Positions 15,953-24,338 of a stretch of 47,470 nt of DNA are shown in pieces (positions within the stretch are counted from its first letter, which is position 1; the number at the start of each line of letters is the position of its first letter). Under the pieces are notes generated by a model. The model was given only the letters and a program-made list of their open reading frames with translations, was not told the DNA's origin and made no database searches. Source of the stretch: Paractinoplanes rishiriensis (GTDB lineage Bacteria; Actinomycetota; Actinomycetes; Mycobacteriales; Micromonosporaceae); contig NZ_BOMV01000025.1 of NCBI RefSeq assembly GCF_016862375.1, forward strand, positions 1-47,470, written 5' to 3'. Both the position numbers and the translations under genes were made by a program.

Positions 15953-16539
15953 TGCCGCAGGGAAAGGTCACCACGGTTCCGGACGACGGGCTCACCACCC
16001 GGCAGCGGCGGCGGCAGGCGGTGCTGGCCGTGCACACCGGGCACGGGAAGGGCAAGTCGACGGCCGCGTTCGGGATGGCCTTGCGGGCGTGGAGCGCGGG
16101 TTGGTCGATCGGGGTGTTCCAGTTCGTGAAGTCGGAGAAGTGGCGGGTCGGCGAGGAGGCCGCCATGAAGGCACTCGGCGAGCGGGTGACCTGGCACAAG
16201 ATGGGCGAGGGCTGGTCCTGGATCAAGCGGGCGGGCACCGAACGGGACCACGCGCGGGAGGCGGCCGAGGGCTGGGCGCAGATCAAGCGGGACCTGGCGG
16301 CCGAGACGTACCGGTTCTATGTGCTCGACGAGTTCACGTACCCGATGAAGTGGGGCTGGGTCGACGTGGATGAGGTGGTGGCGACGCTGGCGGCCCGGCC
16401 CGGCAACCAGCATGTCGTGATCACCGGGCGGGACGCGGCGCCGGCCCTGATCGAGGCCGCCGACCTGGTCACCGAGATGACCAAGGTGAAGCATCCGATG
16501 GACGCCGGCCGCAAGGGACAGCAGGGCATCGAGTGGTGA
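15952..16539 (+). CDS. cobO: Cob(I)yrinic acid a,c-diamide adenosyltransferase (CobO/BtuR)
   Basis: A 195-residue enzyme that transfers the 5'-deoxyadenosyl group from ATP to cob(I)alamin precursors. The P-loop GHGKGKST is at 30-37, with FQFVKSEKWRVGEE, a central WIKRAGTERD helix, VLDEFTYPMKWGW (Walker B-like) and HVVITGRDA, all typical of the CobO/CobA/BtuR family. Length is normal. The ATG shares bases with the chelatase stop (TGATG) and its own stop overlaps the cobB start, so chelatase, cobO and cobB form a tightly coupled operon behind the riboswitch. Confidence 0.95.
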   Translation: MPQGKVTTVPDDGLTTRQRRRQAVLAVHTGHGKGKSTAAFGMALRAWSAGWSIGVFQFVKSEKWRVGEEAAMKALGERVTWHKMGEGWSWIKRAGTERDHAREAAEGWAQIKRDLAAETYRFYVLDEFTYPMKWGWVDVDEVVATLAARPGNQHVVITGRDAAPALIEAADLVTEMTKVKHPMDAGRKGQQGIEW

Positions 16540-17897
16540 GCATCCCCCGGGTCGTGATCGGCGCGCCGGCGTCCGGCCACGGCAAGACCACGGTGGCGAC
16601 CGGCCTGCTGGCGGCGTTCGCGCGGCGGGGCGTGCCGGTGGCGCCGTTCAAGATCGGGCCGGACTACATCGATCCCGGCTACCACGCGCTGGCGGCCGGC
16701 CGCCCCGGCCGCAACCTCGACCCGGTGCTGGTCGGCCCCTCGCTGATCGGCCCGCTGTTCACGCACGGTGCGGCCGGAGCCTCACTGGCGGTGATCGAAG
16801 GCGTCATGGGCCTGTACGACGGGCGAACCGGCGCCGGCGACCTGGGCTCGACCGCGCACGTGGCCGCACTGCTGGACGCCCCGGTGATCCTGGTCGTCGA
16901 CGCCGCCGCGCAGGGCCGCTCGATCGCCGCGCTGGTGCACGGCTTCCGCAGCTTCGGCTCGGTGCGCCTGGCCGGCGTGATCCTCAACCGGGTCGGCTCA
17001 CCGCGGCACGAGGCGATCCTGCGCGAGGCGTGCGAGGAGGTGGGCACGCCCGTGCTGGGCGCGCTGCGGCGGGCCGACGCGGTGGCCGCACCGTCCCGGC
17101 ATCTGGGCCTGGTGCCGGCCGCGGAGCGCCGAGCCGAGGCGCGGGAGTCGGTGGACGCCCTGGCCGCGCTGGTGTCCGCGTCGGTCGACCTGGCCGAGGT
17201 GGAGGCCATCGCGCGGTCGGCGCCGCCGCTGGATTCCGCGCCCTGGGACCCGTCGGCCGGCGTCCCGCCGCCCACCCGAACCCGCCCGGTGGTCGCGGTG
17301 GTCGGTGGTCCGGCATTCACGTTCTCGTACGCCGAGACGACCGAACTCCTGTCCGCGGCCGGCGCTTCGGTCGTCACGGTCGACCCCTTGCGCGACGAAA
17401 AGCTGCCGCCGTCGACGAGCGCCCTGGTTGTCGGAGGCGGCTTCCCCGAGGTCTACGCCGCCGAGTTGTCGGCCAACGAGCCGCTCCGCCAATCGGTGGC
17501 CGCCCTGGCCGCCGCGGGCGCACCGATAGTGGCCGAATGCGCGGGCCTGCTCTGGCTGTGCCGAACCCTGGACGGCGCCCCGATGTGCGGCGTCCTCGAC
17601 GCGGACGCGGCGATGACCCCGACGCTCACACTGGGCTATCGGGATGCGGTGGCGTTGAGTGACAGCCCACTGGCCGCCGCCGGCACCCGGGTGACCGGCC
17701 ACGAGTTCCACCGAACGGTGGTGCATCCCCGGTCCGGGCTGCTGCTGTCACCGGCGGCCGGCGCGGCGTGGCAGTGGCGCGGCGATGATCCGGAGGGGTT
17801 CGCGGTGGGCGGGGTGCATGCGTCCTATTTGCACCTGCATTGGGCGGGCGCGCCGGGCTTGGCTAATCGGTTGGTCACCGCAGCGGCAGGCCATTGA
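16536..17897 (+). CDS. cobB: Cobyrinate a,c-diamide synthase (CobB/CbiA)
   Basis: A 453-residue glutamine-dependent amidotransferase that amidates carboxylates a and c of (hydrogeno)cobyrinic acid using ATP. The N-terminal DTB-synthetase-like domain has the P-loop ASGHGKTTV at 12-20, FKIGPDYIDPGYH and VIEGVMGLYDG. The C-terminal class I-like glutaminase domain has GGGFPEVYA and the nucleophile Cys335 in ECAGLLWLC, then GHEFHRT and VHASYLHLHW. Two adjacent GTG codons (16533 and 16536) could start it; 16536 gives the usual four-base GTGA overlap with cobO. It is the last gene of the coupled set, followed by a 520-bp gap. Confidence 0.94.
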   Translation: MSIPRVVIGAPASGHGKTTVATGLLAAFARRGVPVAPFKIGPDYIDPGYHALAAGRPGRNLDPVLVGPSLIGPLFTHGAAGASLAVIEGVMGLYDGRTGAGDLGSTAHVAALLDAPVILVVDAAAQGRSIAALVHGFRSFGSVRLAGVILNRVGSPRHEAILREACEEVGTPVLGALRRADAVAAPSRHLGLVPAAERRAEARESVDALAALVSASVDLAEVEAIARSAPPLDSAPWDPSAGVPPPTRTRPVVAVVGGPAFTFSYAETTELLSAAGASVVTVDPLRDEKLPPSTSALVVGGGFPEVYAAELSANEPLRQSVAALAAAGAPIVAECAGLLWLCRTLDGAPMCGVLDADAAMTPTLTLGYRDAVALSDSPLAAAGTRVTGHEFHRTVVHPRSGLLLSPAAGAAWQWRGDDPEGFAVGGVHASYLHLHWAGAPGLANRLVTAAAGH

Positions 17898-17924
17898 GCC
17901 GGCTGCGAGCGTTGCTTGTCCCTG

Positions 17925-18080
17925 AACCGGCCGCCGAGTGCTGCTTCCCCGCTGTCGTGGCGGCAAGAGTTGGCCGAAGCTCTCACGATCCGGCGTCTCC
18001 ACCGGAACGCTCAAAACCTCGCCGGGTGCCAGGAGACCGGGAAGCGGAAGCCACTCGACCGAGGGCTTGACGGCGAGGCA
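17925..18080 (+). promoter_or_regulatory. Possible degenerate cobalamin-riboswitch-like element
   Basis: GCCAGGAGACC at 18028-18038 closely matches the B12 box. It is enclosed by CCTCGCCG (18017-18024) and its complement CGGCGAGG (18071-18078). Further upstream, GAGTGCTGCTTCCCCGCTGT (17936-17955) vaguely echoes the GAGTCC...CCCGC...TGT core of the good riboswitch at 13612-13761. The CACTGT core and the GGAA...GGTG arm are not intact. It sits upstream of a cobalamin-pathway gene. It may be a decayed or divergent aptamer, or chance. Confidence 0.3.
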
Positions 18081-18150
18081 TCACCGGTCCACGCAAAGAC
18101 TCGTCCGCCGACGCCGTTCCGACAACATCGCAACCCACACACGCCTCCGC

Positions 18151-18203
18151 CCCGATCATGCGGAAATGGCGTTGTCAGCGGACAGCAATTCCACATGATC
18201 GGG
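18151..18203 (+). ncRNA. Long composite hairpin upstream of cobE-like gene
   Basis: CCCGATCATG (18151-18160) pairs perfectly with CATGATCGGG (18194-18203). Inside, GGAA pairs TTCC (18162-18165 / 18189-18192). After an asymmetric loop, GTTGTC (18171-18176) pairs GACAGC (18181-18186, one G-U) around an AGCG loop. Three stacked stems in 53 nt, less GC-rich than the surroundings, suggest a folded RNA or a palindromic mobile repeat. There is no U run. Function unknown. Confidence 0.5.
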
Positions 18204-18417
18204 ACGGATTGGCGGCCGGACGTAAGCCGCGGGTGCAATTCACCGAGGCGGCGGTCCCGGCGCGCACTCCGGCCGGTCTTGGGGAATTAGCGTCGTGGAT
18301 GAGCAGGAATTTCACGAGGTCGTGAGCAGCATGGACGGTGCCCATCGCCCCGAAGATGCCGTCGGGTATCGCGACCAAATTGAGACCGAGATTGGCACTC
18401 GGAATCGCTGGTCCTCG

Positions 18418-18804
18418 GTGGAGCCTCGGTGGGAATGCGCTATGGGATTGGGCGCACGGCGAGGCACGCCGATGCGAGACATTTGCACGGCGGCCGACGC
18501 GGCACTGGCGGCGGCGCGGCTGTTGTGTGAAGACATTCGGGTGCTGGCGACACTCGATCGGCGAGCGGCCGAGGATGGCGTGCGTCTGGCGGCGCGGGTC
18601 TGCGGCTGGGAGTTGCGCGGATACACGGTGGCCGAGTTGGCGGGTCAAGCCGTGCCGCATCCGAGCGGACGGGTTGCCGAGTCGATCGGCACCGCAAGCG
18701 TGGCCGAAGCGGCGGCGTTACTGGCGGCCGGGCCGGGCGCCGCGCTGCTGCTGCCGAAGTCGATCCACTCCGGCGTGACGGTAGCGATCGCCGGCCTGCC
18801 GTGA
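18418..18804 (+). CDS. CobE / CbiG C-terminal-domain protein
   Basis: A protein of about 128 residues matching the CobE/GbiG C-terminal domain involved in cobalamin ring formation around precorrin-5/6 (ring-contraction stage). Visible family features are MGLGARRGTP near the N terminus, VLATLDRRAAEDGVRLAA, LRGYTVAELA, VPHPSGRVAESIGTASVAEAAAL and the end LLLPKS...VTVAIAGLP. The start is uncertain. GTG 18418 keeps the first beta strand (ECAMGLGARRG); ATG 18442 would remove it; GTG 18295 adds residues unlike the family. No N-terminal CbiG part is present, so this is the short actinomycete/proteobacterial form. It is separated from cobB by the structured gap rather than tightly coupled. Confidence 0.75.
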   Translation: MEPRWECAMGLGARRGTPMRDICTAADAALAAARLLCEDIRVLATLDRRAAEDGVRLAARVCGWELRGYTVAELAGQAVPHPSGRVAESIGTASVAEAAALLAAGPGAALLLPKSIHSGVTVAIAGLP

Positions 18805-18830
18805 TGGTGGCAATCGCCGGCCCGCCGTCA
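18778..18830. repeat. Imperfect 26-bp tandem duplication across the cobE-like stop codon
   Basis: GGTAGCGATCGCCGGCCTGC (from 18780) recurs as GGTGGCAATCGCCGGCCCGC (from 18806) with three differences, and the similarity extends through CCGT. The first copy encodes the C-terminal VAIAGLP and stop; the second lies after the stop. Confidence 0.6.
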
Positions 18831-18938
18831 CCGTCCCGCTCAGCGGCGGGTGCGCCGTCGCCGGGCCGACCGCGCCCGTCGACCGTCTCCTCGATTGCGG
18901 CGCTGGCGGGAGCCAGCGTGAGCAGACCTGGCGGGCTG

Positions 18939-21900
18939 TCAGCCCGGTCTGACCAGGTTGCGGCCGTCCTGTTTGGCCCGGTACAGGGCTTCGTCCGCGC
19001 GGCCCAGCAGTGCTGCCAGGTCGTCGTCGGGCTTCAGTTCGGCTACGCCGATGCTCACCGTCACCGACACTTCGCCGGTGGGGGTGGGGACTATGAGGTC
19101 GGCTATGGTTCGGCGCATGCGTTCGGCGATCTCCAGGGGGTTGCCCTCCATTTCGCTCATTACCAGGGCAAACTCCTCGCCGCCGTAGCGGCACAGGACG
19201 TCGGGCTCGCGGACAACGGATCGGAGGGCGCCGGCTACGGCACGGATCACCTCGTCGCCGGTGGCGTGGCCGTAGGCGTCGTTGATGTCCTTGAAGTGGT
19301 CGATGTCCACCATCATGCCGGCCAGCGCGCGGTGGTTGCGGCGGGCTGTGGTCAGCTGGTTTCCGGCCAGGTCGTTGAAGTGGCGGCGGTTGTAGACGCC
19401 GGTCAGGGCGTCGGTGGTGGCCAGCTGTTGCACCTGGGCGAAGAGCCGCGCGTTGTCGTAGGCGGTGGCGGCCTGGCCGGTCAGGGCGGCGGCGATGTCC
19501 AGCTCGGCGGCGCCGAACTCGGTTGCGCCGGCCACCAGCACGCCGCCCACGCCGTCCATCGTGTTGAGGGGGGCGGTCAGCCAGCCGCGCACGTCGCCCA
19601 GCAGCGCCGCAACCGCCGCGGGGGCGTCGACGGCGGTGCCGCTGCGCGGCCCGGGCGCGGAGAACAGGGCGGCATAGAGATCGGCGGCCGATGCGGCATC
19701 CCAAGCGGCACCCGGGACGGCGACCGAGGAAGCATCCGGCACCGCACCCGACGAACCACCCGGGACCGTGACTGAAGAAGTGTCCGGAGCGCTGACCCGG
19801 GCGGACTCCTCGTCGCCGGCTACGGTGAAGGTTGTGCCGTCTCGTTGGATTACGAAGACTCGGTCGGCGGCTACTGAGCGGGACACTATGGCCCGTAGCA
19901 GGGTCAGGACCTGGTCGGGGTCTCGGGTGGCGGTGAAATCGATCATTGCGCCGCGCAGGGTTTCGGCTGTGTCGCGCTGTTGGCGGGCGGCGTGGACGGC
20001 TACCTCCAGCTGGGCTGCCCGGGCCGTTTCCAAAGATACTGCTACCTGGCTGGTCACGGCGGTCAGCACGTCTACGTCCTGGTCGGTGAAGACGCCCTTG
20101 GCCACCCGGCTGTCCAAGTAGACGACGCCCAGCAGACGGCCGTCCACCTCCAGTGGGGCGATCATGATGCTGCGCAGGCCGTGGGTCACCGCGCTCGCCG
20201 AACCCAGGGCCGCGCCCTCCTCGCCGCCGGTTACCACGATCGGGCGGCGTTCGGCGCTCACCCGGTCCACCAGGCTGGCCGAGTAGCCGGTCAGCTCGGT
20301 CAGGTCGCCGTCGGCGGTTCGGCCCACGCTCAGGCGCAGGCGGCCGTCCTCGCCGGTCAGGAAAAGCACCGCCCGCTCGGCGGCGAAGATGCGCAGCGTC
20401 TCGTCCAGGGCCAGGCGGGCCAGGCGCTGCGGGTCCAGGACGTTCGCGGCGGCCGCATTGACCTGCTGCAAGGCGGCCAACCGGCGGCGGTAGCGGTCGG
20501 CGTCGGCGGACGGGTGTTGGCGGTAGCTCTCGCTGCGGCTGCCGGGGCCGGCGGCCACGACGCGGTTGCCCCACTCGGCGCGGATCCAGCGGGCCCGCCT
20601 CGCCCAGCCGTGCCGGTCCGCCAGCAGCAGCGCGAAGTCGGCCTGTTGCAGCGCCAGTTCCTCCCGTCCCGCGGCACGCAGCGCGCGGGCACGCACCCGG
20701 GCCGCCTCGTGGTGCACCAGGGGTGCGTCCAAGGTCACCAGGTACCGCTCGGCCCGGGCCAGCCGGGCCAGGGCGCGGTCGGCACGGCCGTCGATCTCCT
20801 CCAGGTCCGTGGTGGCGATGAGGTGGTACGCGCGCAGCAGCGGATCATTTGCCGCCTTGCCGAGCCTGTGCACCGCGGCGGTGGCGGCGGCCAGCAACTC
20901 GGTGCGGCGCTCGCCCCCGGCCCGGCGTACCAGCGTGAGCCGGCCGAGCGCCTCATACACGAAAATCATCCGTTGGGTGCTGAACAGCGGGGCCACCGCG
21001 ATGCCCAGCCGGTCGAAGGTGGCCATGGTTTCGTCGATGGCGGTGCTCAGCTCGTCCTGCTCGACGGCGACCTGCACCGCGGCGTTCAGGTGGTGCACCC
21101 AGTAGCCGAGGTCCGCGCCACGCGCGTCCAGGTCGGGCGGGATGACCGGCGCCTCGGGCATCTGGCCGAGCAGGCTGCGGGCCATCGCGTCGGCCATGTC
21201 GTAGCCGGTGAACGCCTCGGCCGTGGAGCTGGACAGCCGGGCCCGGCCACGGTCGTGCCACTCCAGCGCCTCCCGGGCGTAGCCGCGGGACAGCAGGTCG
21301 TGCGAGCGCACGAGCGCCATGTTGGTGTAGTAGTCCAGCTCGAGCCACTGCCGCTGGGCCTCGATGAGCTCGGCCATCTCGGCCCACGAGGAGGCGCCGC
21401 CCGCCGCCCTGGCGAACTTGTGCATCCAGGCCAGCGTTGCGGACAGCTTCGGATCGTGCAGTTCGGCGGCGAGCGCGGCGCTGCGGCGGAAGATCCGGTC
21501 ACGCCGGCCGTGCAGTCGCATGAAACCGGCCAGCAGGCTGGTGCCGTTGTAGGCAAGCGCGTACTCGGGGCCGGCGCCGAGGCGGTGCGCCACCATCGCC
21601 GGGCGCAGCGTGAAGGCCGGGGACAGGTGCGGCTGCAGGCCCATCGCGGCCGCGCCCGTGCCGGCATGACAGAGCTCCAGCTCCAGACGCAGCCGCTCGG
21701 CCGCCTCGCCGGTGAGCGGGTGGCGGCGTACCCGGCGGGTGCCGGTGAGCAGCCACTGCCCGATCAACCGGGCGGTCAGCAGGCCGAACGCGACGGGATG
21801 CCGGGGCATGGGGCGGCCCAGTTCGGCCAGGCCGCGGTAGACGTACTCGAGGGACCGCTCCAGCTCCCAGCGGAACCGGGAAGCGGTGGCCAGGCACAGC

Positions 21901-24203
21901 AGCAGGGCCGCCCGGCGCATCGGGTCGGTCTCCCGGTCCAGCGCCGGTGCCAGCCGCTCGTAGGCGGCCTCGGCCTGGCCGGTGGCGAGGTACGCGCTGG
22001 CCAGCGCCTCGTCGAAGCTGGTGTCCAGCACGGTGCCGCCGGCCTCGGCCACGGTCCCGGCGACCTCCAGGAACGCGATGGCCGCGCTCGGCGCGAACTC
22101 GGCCAGCGCGAGCTGCCCGGCGGCCCAGCCGGTGGCCACCACCCGGTCCGGGGTGCGCTCCCGCTCGCCCTGCGCGTAGTGGCCGGCCAGCGCGTACACG
22201 GCGGCCGGGTCGGTGCCGGCCCGCGCGTCCAGCAGCTCGGCGATCCGCTGGTGCAGGCGGCGCCGGCCGGGCGGGTCGACCGCGGACAGCAGCGACTCGC
22301 GGATCCGGTCGTGCACGAAGGCGTAGCCGTCCGGGCCGGCCGTCAGCACGCCGTGCTGGCAGCCCTCGGCCAGCGCCTGCTCCGGTTCCCGGCCGTGGGT
22401 CTCGGCGAGCAGCGTGGGGTCGAACCGGGAACCGATCGCGGCGGCCAGCGTGAGGATCTCGACGACCTGCTCGCCGAGGCCGCCGATCCGGGCCAGCACC
22501 AGCTCGAACACGTCGGTGGGCAGCTCGATCGACTGGAGGCGGCCGGCGTCGAGCTGCCAGGTGCCCCAGGACGGGCGCAGCGCGCCGCCGTCGACCAGCG
22601 CGTGCAGGTACTGGAGGGTGGTGAACGGGTTGCCCCGGCCGCGGGCGGCCAGTTCGGCCATCACGTCGTCGCCCACGGCCGATCCGGCCAGGTAGCCGGC
22701 GACCAGGTCGGCGACGCTCTCGTCGGTCAGCCGCCGCACCGGCACCCGCAGGTCGAGCCGGTCACCGAGGGCGCCGGCGAACCGGGCCACCTCCTGCGGG
22801 TCGTCGTCGCGCGCGGTCGCCAGCACCAGCAGCGGGGCGTTCGCGAAGTCCTCGGCCAGCCGGCGCAGCACGGTGAGGCTGGTCGCGTCCAGCCACTGCA
22901 CGTCGTCGAGGACCAGCACCAGCCCGCCGTGGCGGGTGGCGAGCGCGGCCAGGAACGCGGCCACCGCCGAGGCGAACTGCTCGTGCCGCTCGTCGGCCGC
23001 CAGCGTGGGTGCGTCCAGCAGTAGCGCCAGCGCCGGGGACAGCGGGCGCAGCAGCCCGGCGCCGACGCCGGCCGCCTCGCGCAGCACCTCGATGGCGGCG
23101 GTGCGGTAGGCCGAGGCCAGGCCGGTTACGGTGCGGAGGTAGCCGTCGACCGCGGTGCGCAGCGGGGCCAGCGGGAGCGGCGAGTCACCGTCGCACTTGC
23201 CGGACAGGACCAGGGCACCCTGGTCGCGCGCGGTGTCGGCGAGGTGGGCGGCCAGGCTGCTCTTGCCGCTGCCGGCCGAGCCGTACAGCAGAACCGCGCC
23301 GCCGTCGCCGGAGAGGGCGCGCTTCCAGCGGTCGTGCAGGACGGCGCGTTCCTGGTCACGGCCGACCAGCGGGGAGGTGAGGTCGGGCTCGGCGGGTTGG
23401 CCGTTGAGGGTTGCGGACAGCTGCTGGGCGGAGCGCGGCCGATCGTCCGGGTCCTTGGCGAGCAACCGTCCGATCAACGCGGCCAGGGCCGGCGACAGAT
23501 CCGGGCGCCGTACGCGGGGGTCCGGCGCCGGCGCGGTGGCGTGCAGGGCCAGCAGTTGCCCGACGTCCTCGGCCTGGAACGGGAGTTCGCCGGTCGCGCA
23601 CTGGTAGAGGACGACGCCGAGCGCGTACAGGTCGGCTCGGCCGTCCACGGGCCGGGCCAGCATGCCGGTCTGCTCGGGTGCCGAGTAGTCGAACGTGCCG
23701 ATCACGGCCTCGTCCGGGGTGCCGCCGAACCGGGTGGCGGCCAGCCCGAAGTCGATCAGTCGCGCCCGTCCCGAACCGGTGATGATGATGTTGGCGGGCT
23801 TGATGTCGCGGTGCACCACTCCGGCGCGATGGGCGGCGGCCAGCGCCTCGGCGACGTCCCCGGCCAGCCTGGTCAGTTCGGGCTCGGCCAGCGGGCCGGT
23901 GGTCAGGCGTTGCGCCAGGGGCTGACCATCAACAAATTCCATGACCAGGTACGGGCGGCCGTCCGCGGAACCGACGTCGAAAACCCGGGGCACTCCCGGA
24001 TGGTTGACCCGGGCCAGCAGTGCCGCCTCCCGCCGGAAGCTGATCGCCGCGGTCTCGTTGTCCCGGCTCAGGCCGCGGAGCATCTTGAGCGCGTAGTCCG
24101 TGCCGCCGCGCCGGATCTGATAGACCTCGCTGTCGGCGCCGCGCCCGAGTTCGGCCAGCACCTCGATGTCCGGCCCGAGACCCGGTTTCCGCACTGCTCC
24201 CAC
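18939..24203 (-). CDS. Ser/Thr protein kinase - AAA ATPase - GAF - GGDEF signalling protein
   Basis: A 1754-residue multidomain protein. The N-terminal Hanks-type kinase (about 12-268) has the G loop LGRGADSEVY, catalytic Lys40, HRDIKPAN (131-138), DFG (151-153) and SAPEQ. A STAND/MalT-like ATPase follows, with Walker A GSAGSGKS (308-315) and LVLVLDDVQWLD. A long alpha-helical, TPR-like region covers about 640-1210. One GAF domain (about 1225-1400) and a second GAF-like region with a Ser/Thr/Pro insert (about 1410-1580) precede a C-terminal diguanylate cyclase (1585-1754), with GGEEF at 1674-1678 and an intact inhibitory site REPD five residues upstream. It therefore looks able both to phosphorylate proteins and to make cyclic di-GMP. 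No membrane segment is seen. The GTG at 24203 lacks a clear ribosome-binding site; GTG 24194 is an alternative. Confidence 0.9.
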   Translation of the reverse strand: MGAVRKPGLGPDIEVLAELGRGADSEVYQIRRGGTDYALKMLRGLSRDNETAAISFRREAALLARVNHPGVPRVFDVGSADGRPYLVMEFVDGQPLAQRLTTGPLAEPELTRLAGDVAEALAAAHRAGVVHRDIKPANIIITGSGRARLIDFGLAATRFGGTPDEAVIGTFDYSAPEQTGMLARPVDGRADLYALGVVLYQCATGELPFQAEDVGQLLALHATAPAPDPRVRRPDLSPALAALIGRLLAKDPDDRPRSAQQLSATLNGQPAEPDLTSPLVGRDQERAVLHDRWKRALSGDGGAVLLYGSAGSGKSSLAAHLADTARDQGALVLSGKCDGDSPLPLAPLRTAVDGYLRTVTGLASAYRTAAIEVLREAAGVGAGLLRPLSPALALLLDAPTLAADERHEQFASAVAAFLAALATRHGGLVLVLDDVQWLDATSLTVLRRLAEDFANAPLLVLATARDDDPQEVARFAGALGDRLDLRVPVRRLTDESVADLVAGYLAGSAVGDDVMAELAARGRGNPFTTLQYLHALVDGGALRPSWGTWQLDAGRLQSIELPTDVFELVLARIGGLGEQVVEILTLAAAIGSRFDPTLLAETHGREPEQALAEGCQHGVLTAGPDGYAFVHDRIRESLLSAVDPPGRRRLHQRIAELLDARAGTDPAAVYALAGHYAQGERERTPDRVVATGWAAGQLALAEFAPSAAIAFLEVAGTVAEAGGTVLDTSFDEALASAYLATGQAEAAYERLAPALDRETDPMRRAALLLCLATASRFRWELERSLEYVYRGLAELGRPMPRHPVAFGLLTARLIGQWLLTGTRRVRRHPLTGEAAERLRLELELCHAGTGAAAMGLQPHLSPAFTLRPAMVAHRLGAGPEYALAYNGTSLLAGFMRLHGRRDRIFRRSAALAAELHDPKLSATLAWMHKFARAAGGASSWAEMAELIEAQRQWLELDYYTNMALVRSHDLLSRGYAREALEWHDRGRARLSSSTAEAFTGYDMADAMARSLLGQMPEAPVIPPDLDARGADLGYWVHHLNAAVQVAVEQDELSTAIDETMATFDRLGIAVAPLFSTQRMIFVYEALGRLTLVRRAGGERRTELLAAATAAVHRLGKAANDPLLRAYHLIATTDLEEIDGRADRALARLARAERYLVTLDAPLVHHEAARVRARALRAAGREELALQQADFALLLADRHGWARRARWIRAEWGNRVVAAGPGSRSESYRQHPSADADRYRRRLAALQQVNAAAANVLDPQRLARLALDETLRIFAAERAVLFLTGEDGRLRLSVGRTADGDLTELTGYSASLVDRVSAERRPIVVTGGEEGAALGSASAVTHGLRSIMIAPLEVDGRLLGVVYLDSRVAKGVFTDQDVDVLTAVTSQVAVSLETARAAQLEVAVHAARQQRDTAETLRGAMIDFTATRDPDQVLTLLRAIVSRSVAADRVFVIQRDGTTFTVAGDEESARVSAPDTSSVTVPGGSSGAVPDASSVAVPGAAWDAASAADLYAALFSAPGPRSGTAVDAPAAVAALLGDVRGWLTAPLNTMDGVGGVLVAGATEFGAAELDIAAALTGQAATAYDNARLFAQVQQLATTDALTGVYNRRHFNDLAGNQLTTARRNHRALAGMMVDIDHFKDINDAYGHATGDEVIRAVAGALRSVVREPDVLCRYGGEEFALVMSEMEGNPLEIAERMRRTIADLIVPTPTGEVSVTVSIGVAELKPDDDLAALLGRADEALYRAKQDGRNLVRPG

Positions 24204-24296
24204 GTGGTGCTGTTCGACCGGTCCGGCCCGTTCTTGAACTCAACGGTGGTCAGACCACCGGCCCGGCGGCCCGCGACGGCCGTGAGTGACGGCTGG

Positions 24297-24321
24297 CCGG
24301 CCGCCTCGGCGGGGCGGCCGG
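24297..24321 (-). terminator. GC-rich hairpin after SRPBCC gene
   Basis: CCGGCCGCC (24297-24305) pairs with GGCGGCCGG (24313-24321) around a 7-nt loop, 18 nt past the stop of the SRPBCC gene. It lacks a U run, so it is a probable rather than certain terminator. Confidence 0.4.
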
Positions 24322-24338
24322 TCCCTGGTGGTCGACGG

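Larger units (their letters stand above)
17898..18417. other. 520-bp gap with structured sequence, no convincing gene
   Basis: No frame here shows the codon bias of the neighbouring genes, and base composition is visibly less GC-rich. Two structured parts are listed separately: a B12-box-like segment at about 17925-18080 and a long hairpin at 18151-18203. A TAGCGT element at 18288-18293 precedes a GTG at 18295 that opens the frame of the CobE-like gene, but the residues it adds do not look like that family. Confidence 0.6.

Noticed and set aside
17916..18290. A 124-codon + strand frame between cobB and the cobE-like gene
   Set aside because: Composition and codon use differ from all neighbours, no domain is visible, and the stretch is dominated by RNA-like inverted repeats.
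18801..19775. A + strand frame starting inside the cobE-like stop (GTGATG) as a coupled downstream gene
   Set aside because: After the duplicated VAIAG codons it becomes low-complexity and runs antisense through the GGDEF domain.
19980..23024. A 1014-codon open frame antisense to the kinase-GGDEF gene
   Set aside because: It has no recognisable domain and a Gly/Gln/Arg/His composition typical of antisense GC-rich frames. The - strand frame contains continuous, motif-bearing domains.
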